Assembly (NCBI GenBank): GCA_021464245.1
Contig: JADCRB010000056.1
Location: 1,687,219 to 1,751,218 of the forward strand
Reading direction: 5' to 3'
DNA length: 64,000 nucleotides
Source: Carallia brachiata
Lineage: Eukaryota > Streptophyta > Magnoliopsida > Malpighiales > Rhizophoraceae
The translations under genes and the position numbers were made by a program. Under the pieces are notes generated by a model. The model searched no databases. It was not told where the DNA came from and saw nothing but the letters and a program-made list of their open reading frames with translations. This document shows, piece by piece, positions 1 to 12,355 of this stretch (position 1 is the stretch's first letter; the number at the start of each line of letters is the position of its first letter).

Positions 1-8
1 ATTTACTT

Positions 9-9
9 G

Positions 10-48
<39 letters not shown>

Positions 49-68
49 GATTATTATTATTATTATTA
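9..68. repeat. TTA/ATT trinucleotide microsatellite
   Basis: A run of TTA/ATT triplets broken by two short AATTA interruptions. It is a simple repeat at the edge of the window. Confidence 0.85.
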
Positions 69-1207
69 ATTATTGTTATTGTTTATAAAAAAAATTATAA
101 TATTTAATAAAATTAACACTAATTATTAGTAATTAGATAATAAAATAATTATTTTAAATATAGTAGTTGTGTATAAAATTTTTTATTAAACATGTAACTT
201 AAAGATTAATGAAAATGGATAATAAATATATAAAAAATCAAATAAAATATAATTATAGTAAAAGAAAGTTTCGTCTTGAAGTATGATTGAATTTAAATAA
301 TTAAAAATTAATTGAAAGGAAGATATTTATTTGTTAAATTTTATTTTTTTCACCAAATTACATAAAAAATTAAAAATTCAAATTATTCAATTAATTGTTT
401 AATTTTTTTGGCTTAAAGAAAAAAATGCCAATGATAGAATCGAAAATAGAACAAAAGAACAAAAAAATTGACGTGCTTTTGGTCCTTTTGAAGAAAAAAA
501 AATAATGAAAGAATGAGTTTTTATTCTAAAATTATATTGTTCTTACCGTGCATGTAGCCATGTACTGTTCATACAGTTGCAAAAAAGCAATTGAATTATT
601 GTTGTCGGCACAGTATGTCCCCATTTGTCCGTATCCCGTTCTCTTTATAAAGTATAATTTTGTACTTTCAGTATTATCAACTGTTGATCACATCAAAAAC
701 TAATTTTATCTTATTTTTTAAATCAGTAGCATTGTGGAATTATCAATAACCTAAAAAAATTTAACAATATACTATTATTTATACTTTTTAAAATTAAAAT
801 ATAAACATATCTCTTAAAAATTAAACCAAACACTTTCTACGTAAACAAAGTATTTAATAATTTATTTATATTTTATTTTTTAAAAAATATATATTTTATT
901 CAAACCAAATATATTTTTATAATATAATAATTTAAATTATTTTGTATCTATTATGTGCAAAATTTTTTTTTCTAAACTCACTTTAATAAAAGACAGAAGT
1001 GGCTTGTGAGCCGACTGCCAGAGCAATTACTACACGGACGATATATATCAGAGTTTAAGAAGTAGATCAAAATTTGGACTTTTATCCCTGTTAAATTTTT
1101 TTCTTCAAATTGTAATATTAATTTTAGCCTTCCTTCAAGATTTTTAAAAAAAAAACAGACCATTTTAGAGCCTCTTTTTCTCGCAGAGATTATCAAGCAA
1201 AATCACC
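69..1207. other. AT-rich upstream region of the dioxygenase gene
   Basis: No coding region is supported here. The stretch is very AT-rich and should hold the promoter and 5' leader of the gene that starts at 1208. A TATAAAG-like motif lies near 645-652, about 550 bases before the ATG. I cannot tell whether it is the real core promoter or whether the leader starts closer to the ATG. Confidence 0.4.
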
Positions 1208-4200
1208 ATGGCTACCGACTTCAAGACCATCCCAATTATCGGTAAATCAAATACACGAAACACCCTTTTTTCTCTTTTTCTCAGTTATTTTGTTCAATCA
1301 GACTCGAATTTTCACTGTAATAATTTGGTTATTGGCTTCTTGACATGAAATTCTAATGGAAAAAGGGCTTTTGTCAAATAAAGCTCTTCACTTGATTTGA
1401 TTAGACCTGAATTTTAAGGTTGCTTAACCTCAAAATCATTGCTTGCATTGAAAAAATTGGACCCATCAATTGTTTAACGTTGCTTGTCGGTTGAAACTTG
1501 TTTTTTGAAGTCTTAGTTTACGATGAATTTGTCCTCCCTGTCTCCTTCTTTATGAGGTTGTGCAGATATTAGTCCTTTACTGGCCAAGTGTGGTGATCCG
1601 AAAATGGCTGAAGACCCAGGAGTGTGCGAAGTTGTTAGACAATTAGACCAGGCTTGTAGAGAAGCTGGTTTTTTCTACGTGGTAATTTGTTCGTGCTTTC
1701 CTTAATTTGCTTACAGAAAGGCCAAAAAAAAAAAAAAAAGAATTTAGTGTTCAATTGAATGCCAGTGGTGGTATATTTTTAGTGTTAGATTATGTCTTTA
1801 AAGAAATGGGATTTTCCGATAGTTTTGTTTTTGGAGTGAAGCAGTTCGAACAATTATCTTGACAAAGCTTTCTAGTTTCTGTACTATTGTTGTCTTTGTC
1901 GAGTGTTTCAATTCGAGTACTTCTGTTTTCTTGCTTAATCTTACGTTTTTATTTGTGCCCTGTTACTTTGTGGCTGATCAGAAGGGCCATGGCATATCCG
2001 ATTCACTCATTAAAGAGGTTAAAAATATAGCCCACAGGTTTTTTGATCTTCCCTATGAAGAAAAACTAAGAATCAAGATGACTGCCGCTGCCGGATACAG
2101 GTTTTTTGCTTGAGATAGCCTGCCACCAGTTTTATTGTCTTCATTTATCAGTACTAATGGTAGAATACATTCAAACAGCATGCTCAAATTTTCAATGCAG
2201 GGGATATCAGAGACTTGGAGAAAATATAACCAAAGGCGTTCCTGATATGCATGAAGCAATTGATGTACGTAGTTCTTCCTTATTCCGCGCACATAACAGA
2301 TGTGATCCGTCAAATGTTTTATTATGCATCTTAATTAATCAACTATAGAATATGGAGGAACAATAAAAAAACGAATATTGTACTTGCTTTCATGTTAATT
2401 TTCTGTTTTATTTGTACTATACACAATGAATGACATAATTTAAGAAATGTGGCTTTTGCGAATCAGTCAATGCAATGGTGATTTATTGTGTGTCATGCTA
2501 AGTCTTTTATATGCACACTTCTGCAATACTTGTTAGTTGGGTACTGCAAGTGTGGGATGAGCTTGGTTGCTAATCTCATATATTAGGTCTGTAGAACTGT
2601 TATTGATGTCACAGTAGTGCTGCTGTCTTTATTTCTTCAGTCACAAAATCCAATTTTCTCCACTTTTCCTTACAGTGTTACAGAGAAATAAAACCAGGAA
2701 AGTATGGAGCTCTTGGAAAACCGATGGAGGGATGCAATCAATGGTAAGCGCTAGTTCAAATTTCATATACTAGTTTGAGTGCAATACCGCAGTCTTTGCT
2801 CCTTTTTTTTTTGTTTTTCATTGACTGTTTCTCTGCTAGAAGGGTGAGCCTTTTTTAGCAGAAAGGTTACTTAATTGTGACTTGGTGTTCACGGTTTCAA
2901 GTTGCGGAAACAGGCTCTTTGCAAAAGCAATGATAAGATTGCATACATCTAGATCTGGCCCTTCTCCAAACCCCACAAATGTGGGAGTCTCATGCACTGG
3001 AACACTCTTTTTTTATTGTTTGCTGCCAGGCCATCAAAATCTCAAACGAGATTGGATACTTGTGTTGATATTGGTTGGTTGACGTTTTTTGCATCAGTTT
3101 GGAAGCTAGCCCTATGTAGTAAGAAGTCATCAATTGAGAAATGTGCTTGTGGAACAGTCACCCAGAAAGGATTAAATTCCCTTCATTGTTTGCCAGGCAA
3201 TGCCTATGTCAAGGCACCTTTGAACAAATTCAGACGAATTAATTTAACCAAATCCGTAACGGCCCAAGTGATTTTTGGACAATGTTGTTATGTTACTTTA
3301 CTAATAGTTCTTGTAACTGATTGTTCAGGTTCACCACTCAGGCTAAGGACTGACTATTGTTTGTCTCTATATTTAATTGCACATTGTGTCGATTACAATA
3401 GTGGAGTTTTTAGCTTATCCCTCATCTCCTGCTAATATTTTCAGGCCACTCAGTCCACGCCAAACTTCGGGCTGCTAATGGAGGAATATATCAGTCTTTG
3501 CACAGGCATGCATTTTTAATGGCAGTCTTTTGATTATGCCTTCTGCATCTTTGTTCGAAAAATTTTAATTCTGTGTTGGCAGGCCTATCAAGAAATATTA
3601 TGCGTGGAATCGCTCTTGCATTGGGTGGATCAGTAGATGAATTTGAAGGTGAAAGAGCTGGAGATGCCTTTTGGGTTCTCCGTATTATAGGTTACCCGGA
3701 CGTGTCTAGTGCTAGTGGCCAAGATGTGCTTGAAAATGACATAGGATGGTAATGCACTCTTTTAGCTGTTGCTGTTTTTCTTTTTGCCTTGTGTTGCTAG
3801 GTAATTGACGTCCTCTGTGTTGTAATTCTTCTGCTCATATCTGGCCAAATAATTTCAGTGGAGCGCACACCGACTATGGTAAATCTTATTAACCATAACA
3901 GTCCCGGTTGGTGAAATCGAGTTTATAATTCTTAATCATTCTACAATGTTGCATATAGGTTTGTTGACATTGGTTAATCAGGATGATGATATAACTGCAC
4001 TCCAGGTACAATTATACTATTATGACCCTTCGTTGGTTAGCATATACAAAGTGAATATATACCTTTTTATGTTACATCAAGAATACTGAATGCTTTGGGA
4101 GTGCACTTCTTTTAGCTTAGGAAAACCACAATCATCGACAGATTTAATGATATTTTGGGCTTTTTTTCCATTTCCTAAATTCAAGTTTTTACTTTGAATC

Positions 4201-4727
4201 CCCACTACTTTACTTTTTCCCTGGCTTCTAATATAAATGAATTGCAAAGGTGAGGAACCAATTAGGCGAGTGGATACCTGCTCCCCCAATTCCTGGGACA
4301 TTTGTATGCAACATCGGGGACATGCTGAAGGTATGCAGCTTTGAATGGAAACGGACTTATGATTTGTTTGTATCTTTTAGCTTCTAGTGGATCGTGCTCA
4401 CGATAACCTTTATAAATTGCAGATTTGGTCCAATGGTTTGTATGATTCAACTTTGCATAGAGTTGTCAACAACTCTCCAAAATATCGGGTCTGTGTGGCT
4501 TATTTTTATGAGGCAAGTCTATAACTCCATTGATTTCTGTCTTTTTATCCTACATCTAAAGATGATCCCCTTACATATGTTTTGATTTTATTGCATGAAC
4601 AGCCTAATTATGATGCAGCAGTAGAGCCTCTAGATTTTGCAAGCAGAAGACTGGTGGTGTTCATAAGTTTGGTAAGGCTGTTTATGGAGAGCATTTAGTC
4701 GGCAAAGTCCAAACTAATTTCGTTTAA
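1208..4727 (+). CDS. 2-oxoglutarate/Fe(II)-dependent dioxygenase, 12 exons, reading frame broken twice
   Basis: Soluble plant dioxygenase that would use Fe(II), 2-oxoglutarate and O2 to oxidise a small molecule; the substrate is unknown. Exons: 1208-1241, 1566-1681, 1982-2100, 2201-2264, 2676-2743, 3445-3505, 3583-3748, 3859-3878, 3959-4005, 4250-4330, 4423-4512, 4603-4727. About 329 aa, the usual family length. The N-terminal DIOX_N part starts MATDFKTIP. The iron ligands are seen as GAHTDYG (exon 8) and the distal His in STLHRVV (exon 11). The usual RxS 2OG-binding motif reads RVC here. From memory it resembles the Arabidopsis At3g50210/At3g49630 group. Exon 6 is two bases too long (an extra CG near 3457-3460, judged against the copy at 39375), so translation meets TAA at 3476. 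Exon 12 lacks one T in the run near 4634, moving the stop from 4725 to 4696. It is either a young pseudogene or carries sequence errors. Confidence 0.85.
3506..3582 (+). other. GC-AG intron (intron 6 of the dioxygenase)
   Basis: The exon ends ACAG and the intron begins GCATGC instead of GT, ending in GGCAG. Only this junction gives the expected T-G-L-S-R reading. The same GC donor is present in the duplicate at 39433. Confidence 0.8.
4513..4602 (+). other. GC-AG intron (intron 11 of the dioxygenase)
   Basis: Donor GAG|GCAAGT is a perfect donor apart from C in place of T; the acceptor is GAACAG. The GCAAGT donor is kept in the exon 11 copies at 8914, 21411 and 40430, so the GC donor predates the duplications. 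Confidence 0.85.
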
Positions 4728-6351
4728 CATTGCTTCTTCTTAACATGGTGTAGATTTGAGTTAGTTGTTGAGATCATTTCAACTTACAAGGACGAGATTG
4801 ACTTCAACATTCCTTTATATTGATTTTTGGTAATTTGTGGTTTGTCTGTAGTTTGTCTGTTCTCTAAATGACTTATAAATACTCTTATTGAAACTTGACC
4901 CCAGTCTCTATGTATTGTAGCTTGTGCAGTCTGAGGAGAAAACAATGTAAGGATAACAAAGAGGGATCATAAACGAAATTCCGACTATCTCCGGATTTGC
5001 TTAGAATAAAAATAATGTGGACATGATAAAAAATTTGCTAGAATTATTCATCCCCTCTCCCCCCACCAACCCCTCAGAAAAAAGGTGGTATTATTTTGGA
5101 GTAGAAGAGATTTTTTTATTTTTTAATGGTAAAAGTATTGTTGGGCAATCAAAAATTACAAATTTCAAATTTATGTAAAGAAATATATTTTCGTTTTAAA
5201 TTCATTAGAAGAGAAAGGAATACATTTTATTTTTCTTATTTCTCTTGTCAGGCAAAGCTATAAAAAATTTAAAGAAAGTATAAGGACTTGATGCATAAGT
5301 ATTTATATAAAATTAGTCTATTCTCTCAAAAAAAGGAGGTATTTTTGGATAATTCTCATTTTTTATTGTTGTCAATTCTTCTTCTTTGGTTGATTGTTGT
5401 TGTTGTTACTACCAGCCCTTGTATTGCTGACCTAAGTGGGTTATGTTTAGATGGATTGCCATTAGGACAAGAGGAGTGTCGTGCTATCTAGTGCTCTTTT
5501 TTCCATTAAGATTCTTTGTAATTTTTGGCGTTATCCTTTGAGCAAGGGTACGGAATCCAAATTTTCCTTGCTTGAATTGTCGTCCAATTAAGACGAGGGG
5601 ACAATTTTTTTGAGTCATAGTTATACTTTGTACAACAAAAACAAAATAAAGAGATGTAGTTCTTTTTTCAGTTATAAAAAGTATCATAGCGGTTTTAAAA
5701 AATTATAACCTTCACTCGACTAACAATTCGGGCACCATAAAATCTAGATTTGTACCCTTTGCCTTGAGGAAGTGAAGCACACGGCCCACCGGGTCGCAAC
5801 TTTCCTTTTCGACTGCTGCCGTTATTTTATTACTAGACTCGGAAGATTAATAAGACACTTATGTTGTTGATGAATTGTGCTGACTAAGGGTGCCTATTTG
5901 CTATGATTTAATTTGCTCTTAGTGAAGTTGGGAATGGAAAGAAAACTGAAAATGGGTTCTTCTTTGTGAGATGGAAATGAAAGGGCCAAACTTTGTCGGA
6001 TTGATGTGAGGATGAGAGATCGGATTGTAAAGGAGATTGAGTTTAGATTAGATTTTAATAAGAGATATAAAAGAAAATCTCTAGTTAGTGGGAAGGTATT
6101 TGAGAGAATTTGAGTGAAATGAGAATATTTGTTTATTTTAAAATTTTTTATTAGTGTTCCGTTTGGTTAAATACCATAGTTGATGGATTTGACCAAATAT
6201 CATCCAAAAAAACCAGAACAAATTTAAAGTTATAGGACTATTTGAAAAACTGAAAATGTTTATAACTACATTTAAAAAAATTTAGAAAATGTTTTGGACT
6301 TCCAAAAGACTTAATTTCCTTACATATGTTTTGATTTTATTGTATAAACAA

Positions 6352-6451
6352 CCCAATTATGATTCATCAATAAACTGGTGGCCTTCATAAGTTTGGCAAG
6401 GTTGTTTATGGAAAGCATTTTGTCGGCAAAGTCAAAACTGATTTCCTTTGA
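6352..6451 (+). pseudogene. Dioxygenase exon 12 fragment
   Basis: Recognisable copy of exon 12, from the CCAATTATGAT start to an intact-looking TTTCCTTTGA end. It has lost the middle part that encodes the region after AAVEP. The preceding bases also match the end of intron 11. It is non-functional. Confidence 0.75.
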
Positions 6452-6560
6452 CACTGCTTCTTCTTAATACGTTGTAAATCCGACTAATTGTTGGGAACAA
6501 TCTGAAGTGAAGTCTGAGGACCTAATGCACAAGTACCCATATAAAATTGGTTTACTCTCC

Positions 6561-6592
6561 AAAAAGGGGGTATTTTGGAATACCTCTTTTTT
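6561..6592. repeat. Recurrent array hairpin (representative copy)
   Basis: A-rich lead, then arms close to GAGGTATT and AATACCTC around a TTGG or TTAG loop, then a T-rich tail that extends the stem. Related copies on this strand lie near 5330, 7772, 8703, 9245, 11487, 12013, 19151, 20042, 21065, 22013, 41421, 42706, 43937, 47122, 49478, 58008, 58620, 59769, 61370 and 63806. Copies in inverted blocks lie near 23243, 23512 and 25405. It marks the same point in each array unit. Confidence 0.75.
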
Positions 6593-7771
6593 GCGTTGTT
6601 GCCTAATGATGTTGTTGTTGTTGTCATTGGTGATACCAGCCGTTGAACCTATGACTTCAAGCATGGACAATGCAATGCCAACGAGGCTACAAGGGGTTGG
6701 TGTCAGTTTTCACAAAACTTTTACTTGTCTAAATAGCATTACTCTTTAGGCAGTGAACCTATGCCCCATCATGTTGCAACATTTCCTTCTTCTATAACTG
6801 TTCCGATGCTTACTGTAACCAGAATCCGGAGGATTAATAAGACAGCATGTGTGGATGATGTATGATGCATGCAGTACGCTGCTGCCTGAATATGGTTGCT
6901 GGTACAGTATGATTTAGGTTTTTTTTTATTTTTGGAGAGAAATAGTGCCCGTACATAGGAGTGGGAGAGGAGAGCGATGACAGAGATTAAACACTTGCCA
7001 TGCTGGGAATTGAGATAAATTTAGTGGTGTTAGAGTTGTTTGTTTAATTCTAGATTCTTGCCCAGCAAAGTTAGAAGTATATTAACTACTAGCTTGAATT
7101 CATGGGTGGCAGCTAGTGGCAAGATGGGTATGAAGAAACCCATCCACAGATTGCTCTAAAATACTACTCTTTTTCTGTTTTTTATTTTCTTTGAATGTTT
7201 GAAAATACCTAGTCTTTCGTAGGAAAATGAGAATCAACACCAAAAATAGACACATTCAATACAAGAATGAAAAATTATATAAATAAACTTTGAATCGCAC
7301 TATGCATAAAATCTTATTTGATATTATTTTGTTCATGCATTAATTAGTGTGAGAACACAGGCAAAACATATTAAAATCTGGTCAAAGAGAGGATTTTTCG
7401 TTTTTCAATTCACTGCTAAAAACAAAGAGAAAACCATTTATTTTCCTTGTAACTCTTGTCTAGAAAAGTTAAAACTTTGAAAAATACTTGGTAAGACTTT
7501 TTAGGTAAGATTAAAATGATATGTGCTGTTTAATAATTAAATTTTTATTTTTATTTTTTAAAAAATTAGTTGTTAGATTGTGTTTAATGAATGTATAGTT
7601 ACTTTGGTACTGTTTAAAATTAAACTGCATAGTAATACTCAAAAAATTGTAAGTTTAACTATAATGATCTAACGCATAATGCATAAGTATATATATATAG
7701 AAATGATCACTAATTATTACTTTCATAGTATTGTTAAGGGGTTGTTCTTTGTAAAAATTACTCTATTTTTC

Positions 7772-7800
7772 AAAAGGAAGGTATTTTAGAATACCTTTTT
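7772..7800. repeat. Recurrent array hairpin
   Basis: AAGGTATT-TTAG-AATACCTT form of the array hairpin, with A-rich and T-rich flanks. Confidence 0.65.
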
Positions 7801-8580
7801 TCTGTTTTAGCTATTTCCCTTTTTTCCTTCTCTAAGGAGGGGTGTTGCATGCGATTGCTGCTACCACTCCTTGAACGCATGATCTCAACAAGAACATGGT
7901 GCATTACCATCAAGGCAATGGGAGGGTGGTGCTGCTGTTTGCAAAATTCTATATTAATTAAGTCGCTTTTCTACTTTGAGCTTTAAGCTGTGCAGCACGC
8001 CCCACCATGCTGCAACGTTTCTTCTTTGTATGCATCAAAATGAAAAATTATAAGTGGTGCACGTGACTTTGTATTCAAGCTAGATACGAAGTAATCGGAT
8101 GCTTATAATATATATTGCCCTTTACAATAAATCATAAGTTTATGTTTAATACTTAACTCTAACATAATTTAAAATTGTGATTTTTTTTTGTACATATCTA
8201 AATCTTTTTAATTAGTTGAACTCAATTAATTAAGACTTAATATGTGTGAATAATGCCTTGTGCTTATTTAGGTTGCTTTTAATTAACACTTAGGATGTGG
8301 ATGTGATTTAGGTAGCCTTTAGTGAAGTTGGGAAGTGAGATAATCTTGTGGATTAGCTATGTGAGTGTATATATATTAAAAAAAATCTAGACAAAAAAAT
8401 TAAAAATTTTCCTTTTCATTACCCTGCCTTAAAGTCTAAAACTCTACTCTTTTCTCTCTCTTTTTTTTTTCTTTTAAAATATTCCAATATACCTTATAAT
8501 TATATGTCCTAAATAAATGAAATTTTACGAAAAATATATGCATTCAAAATACAATAATAAAAAGTATATTTAAACAAAAA

Positions 8581-9435
8581 TTGAATTATGGTATATACGC
8601 AACATTATTAAATGTCAATTTGATTACGTTCAAAATTATTTTATTTCTACATTATGAGTTTGCAAAATTTTTGTGTTGGTCAAAATATTTTTTCAGAAAA
8701 AAGAAGGTATTTTGGGATACAACTTATTTTTCAAGTTTTCATAAAATTTTCTGGGTGTTGTGCTTGTTAAATGTTTATTGTTTTTCGACCCTTGCCCCGA
8801 TTGAAAGTATGTCATGGGTATGAAGCCATTGATCCAACGGTTTGTATGATTCAACTCTCCACAGAGTTGCCAACCTCCAAAATATGGAGTCTATGTGGCT
8901 TATTTTTTATGAGGCAAGTCTATATAATCAACTCCATTAATTTCTATCTTTTATTTTTATATTACATATAAAGATGATCCCCTTACATATAATTTGATTT
9001 TATTGCATGAGCACAATCCAATTTTGATGCATCAATAGAGCTTGTAGATAATTCCATGTATTCCCACAATCTCTAGGTTTTCTTTGCAGGAAAATAATGT
9101 GGACATGATAAAAATTTCACCAGAAGCGTTCATCCTCTCCTAAAAAAGGAAAAAAAAAAAGAAAAGAAAAGGAGGAATGGTAGTGGCAAAAGGTGTTGTC
9201 CAACGATAAAAAAATTGCAATTTTCAAACTTAGAGTGACAAGGAGAGGTATTTTGGAATAACTCATATTTTGTTTTAAATAAACGTTTATCAGTTTTCCA
9301 CCTGGCCTTCCCCCGGCCAACCCAGGCATGCATTTAAGCGGATTGCCATCATGGCAAGAGGAGGCCGGCGTTTAGTTTTTTCTTTTCGTTATGATTTTAC
9401 AAAGAATGTTTACCAATATCTTCATCCTTTGGCGG
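8581..9435 (+). repeat. Array unit variant with a novel lead-in to exon 11
   Basis: Starts with 'ttgaattatggtatatacg', has the degenerate hairpin at 8703, then runs into an exon 11 copy. The same lead-in precedes exon 11 copies at 19921, 46990 and 63030. The derived units therefore share a junction that the parent gene lacks. Confidence 0.7.
8831..9056 (+). pseudogene. Dioxygenase exon 11-intron-exon 12 fragment
   Basis: The exon 11 copy 8831-8913 keeps the TTTGTATGATTCAACT core and the GAG|GCAAGT donor but carries small indels. The intron is recognisable. Only about 40 bases of exon 12 remain (9014-9056). Confidence 0.75.
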
Positions 9436-9742
9436 GATAATTAATTTTTTCGATCTAAATTTTTATGATTTTTTTATTTAAAATTTAAACTTTTAAAGTT
9501 TTTTATTTAAGACCTAAACATTTATTTTTGTTTTATTCAAGTCATTTTACAGTAAAATCGTTAACTTTTTTGTTAACTTTAATCCTATTTCCGTTAGATC
9601 TAACGAAAAAGTTAACGGTAAATCAAACAAAAAGAATTGAATAAAAAAAAATAAAGGTCTAGACCTTAAATAAAAAATTTAAAAAGTTTAGATTTTAAAT
9701 AAAAAAAATTACAAAAATTTAAGTTTAAAAAATTAATTATTC
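9436..9742. mobile_element. Fold-back MITE with long terminal inverted repeats
   Basis: The left end (GATAATTAATTTTTT...) and the reverse complement of the right end (GAATAATTAATTTTTT...) match for roughly 150 bases, leaving almost no unique centre. It interrupts the array block corresponding to 5560-5790. The target-site duplication is not clear. The long TIR suggests a Mutator-type MITE, which is an inference. Confidence 0.7.
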
Positions 9743-10332
9743 ATGTTTTAGATAACGAAGCTATGGCCCACCACGCAGCAACGTTTCTTCTTTTCGCTGC
9801 TAATGTTACTGGGTCTGGAAGATTGAGATATTTAATTATTTATTTATTTTAGTGAAGGTAGTTTATTATCGTTGAAAAAGAGAGCGCTAATAAAATGAAT
9901 TAAGAATTGAATTTTAGATTTTTTAACTGGGAATTGAGGCAAATCTAAAAGAAAAGTTAGAATTGTTTATTAAAGTCTAGACCCAACAAAATAATTTTTA
10001 TTAGAAGTTAATTTCATTTCTAGCAAAATTAGAAGCAGCAGACTGTTGGCACAACTTTGCAATCTTCTTTTTTATTTTTTACTATGTTCCATTTTCAATG
10101 ATTTACTGCGACTATAGATTTGGGTTTCGGTTGGTATTAAGGAACATGCATTAGTAATAGGATAATGAGGGCCCCTGCACAACCAGAAACCTATCAATTC
10201 CGCCACCGACCCAATTTGACTTTGCCATTTTCGGTTTGGTTAAATGTCTAAGGCCCTGAAAATTTTTGTCCTATTATTGTTTTCCCAATTTTGCCTTGAC
10301 GGAAAAATCGTGCGGTGGGTTTGAACCCATTT

Positions 10333-10432
10333 GTCCAACGGTTTGCTTAATTCAATTCTGCACAAAGCGGTCAAAACGACCAAAAAACAAAAAAAAATGT
10401 CGTGTCTGCGTGGTTTATTTTTCAGAAAAAAG
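10333..10432 (+). pseudogene. Dioxygenase exon 11 fragment
   Basis: Matches exon 11 (CCAACGGTTTG ... GTCTGCGTGGTTTATTTTT) with an A-rich insertion in the middle. The donor end is replaced. Confidence 0.65.
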
Positions 10433-10796
10433 TTTGTGGCCCACATAAATTTGTCGTACTATTCTGCCACACACAATAATAAAATATAATTAATTTTTAT
10501 TTAATGTAATCATATTAATTTTTTTAGAATTTTTAAAATTTTTTTTAACATATATTATATACAATTTTTACTTTAAATTTTTAAATAGTATTCAACTAAT
10601 TTTAAATCTTAATTTTATAATTATTATTTTATATTTTTTAATATGATTATATTATATTGATAGTTGATTACATTTTTACTGATCTAAATGTCATTTAATT
10701 GGGTGCGGGGCCTACGTCCACTGTTGTATGACGCCGCTATGTGGTTGTCCCGTATGGTGTAGAAACTATGCCCCCTTTTTTTTATCCTTCTTTAAA

Positions 10797-10998
10797 GGCA
10801 AGTCTATACAACTAACTCTATTAATTTCCGTCTCTTTCTTTAATGACGTATAAAAAAGATCTCTTGTATATGCTTTGATTTTATTACATAAACAGTTTAA
10901 TTAGGATGCAGTAATAAATTGGTAATCTTCATAACTTTTGTAAGGCTGTTTATAAAGAGCATTTAATCGACAAATTTCAAATTAATTTTATTTGACAT
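10797..10998 (+). pseudogene. Dioxygenase intron 11 and exon 12 fragment
   Basis: Begins at the GGCAAGTCTAT donor region, keeps the intron sequence and then an eroded exon 12 (10898-10998). It continues into the usual 3'-flank block (aatatggtgtaaatttgag). Confidence 0.7.
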
Positions 10999-12012
10999 TA
11001 CTTCATCTTAATATGGTGTAAATTTGAGTAATTGTTAAAATGATTTCAAATTTACAAGGCAACATTGACTTCAACATTCCTGTATATTGATTTATTGGTA
11101 ACGTGTGGTTTGCCCCGTGCTTTGCCTGTTTCCTAAATGACTTATAAATACTGTTATTGAAACTTGACCCCGGTATACATGTATGGTTTCTTCTGCAGCA
11201 TGAGGAGAAAACGACGTAAGTATAGCAAGGAGGGATCAGAAACGAAAATAATGTGGACATGATCCCCCCAGAAAAAAGGTAGTATTATTTTGGAGTAGAA
11301 AAGAACTTTTTTTTTTTTGGTGGTGAAGAATTGTTTGACAATAAGCATTTACAATCTTTATGGTAAAAAAAATAATTTTTCATTTTAAATTCATTAGAAA
11401 GAATAAAGAGGATACGCTTTATTTTCCTCATTTCTCTTGTCTGGCAAAATTATAAAAAATTTATGTAAAATTGGTCTATTCTCCAAAAAAGGTATTTTGG
11501 AATGCCTCTTATTTTTTAATGAAAATTTTTATTTATTCAATCATTTATTTTTCTTTGGTTGATTGTTGCTTATGTGACTACCAGGCCTCGTAGGCCTTGA
11601 CCCAACGTGCATAACAAGATGGTCTGCCATTGGGGCATGAGGAAGGTCGTGCTACCCAATGCTCTCTTTTTCATAAAGAATCTTTGCTGTCTCTGGCTTT
11701 ATCCTTTCGCCAGCGAACCAATGGCCCACCGTGTCCAAACCTCTTTTTTTTTACCTGCTGCTGTTAGTCTGTTACTAGATCTGGAAGATTTATAAGACAC
11801 TTAACTTGTGTGGACGATGAATTGTGTTGACTAATACGCTACGGTTTACTTTGTTTTTAGTGAAGTTGGGAATGGAAAAATAACCAAAAATGGGTCATTC
11901 TTTGCGAGATGGAAATGATAGAGCCAAACTCTGATGTGAGGAGGAGCGATCATACGGTGAAGTAGATTGGTTTTAGATTGGATTTTCTGAGAGATTAAAA
12001 GACAAAATCGTC

Positions 12013-12046
12013 TAAAAAAGAAGGTATTTTGGAATACCTCTTTTTT
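12013..12046. repeat. Recurrent array hairpin
   Basis: Clean copy: AAGGTATT-TTGG-AATACCTC with flanking A and T runs. Confidence 0.7.
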
Positions 12047-12355
12047 GGCTTCGTTTTTTTTTTTTTTCCCCTAGTTCATCCAAAGTCGTTGATGGTGACA
12101 CCGGTCCTCGAACTCTTGACGTCAGGCACGATCAATATCATGCCATACAATCAAGAAGAGGCTGGTGCTCAATCTTCACAAAATTTTTACTAGTCTAATA
12201 GCTTAACGCGTCGTTGCAACTTTTCCTCCTCCTATCACTGTTCCGGCACTTCTTATAACCAGAATTCGGAGGATTAATCAAACAGTTGACATGCATGGAT
12301 AATGTGTGGTGTTGGTTGACTACGGTTGGTTGGTAACTTGGTATGATACGAAGGT

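Larger units (their letters stand above)
4728..8580 (+). repeat. First copy of the array unit: 3' flank of the dioxygenase gene
   Basis: Non-coding flank that recurs throughout the window. Ordered landmarks are: a block from 'aacatggtgtagatttgag' (4743) to the pyrimidine/C-rich stretch near 5060; a block ending in the hairpin near 5330; a 'ggattgccattaggacaagag' block (5453); a 'gttactaga..ggaagattaataagacac' block (5828); a second exon 12 fragment (6352); a hairpin (6561); an 'aattcatgggtggcagc' block (7097); and a hairpin (7772). A matching series lies at 40641-44507. I see no gene here. Confidence 0.75.
9743..12355 (+). repeat. Array units between the fold-back MITE and the PDS5-bearing LTR element
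   Basis: Degenerate array DNA: 'ggcccaccacgcagcaacg' block (9762), exon 11 fragment (10333), AT-rich insert of about 250 bases (10460-10700), exon 12 fragment (10797), 3'-flank blocks, hairpins at 11487 and 12013, and a 'gattgccatt' block (11570-11800). No gene is supported. Confidence 0.65.

Noticed and set aside
2992..3435. 147-codon frame inside intron 5 of the dioxygenase
   Set aside because: It lies wholly in intron sequence, which is duplicated but not kept open at 38.9-39.3 kb, and it has no family resemblance.
8831..10998. Expressed second dioxygenase gene in tandem
   Set aside because: Only exons 11-12 are present, with indels and no upstream exons.
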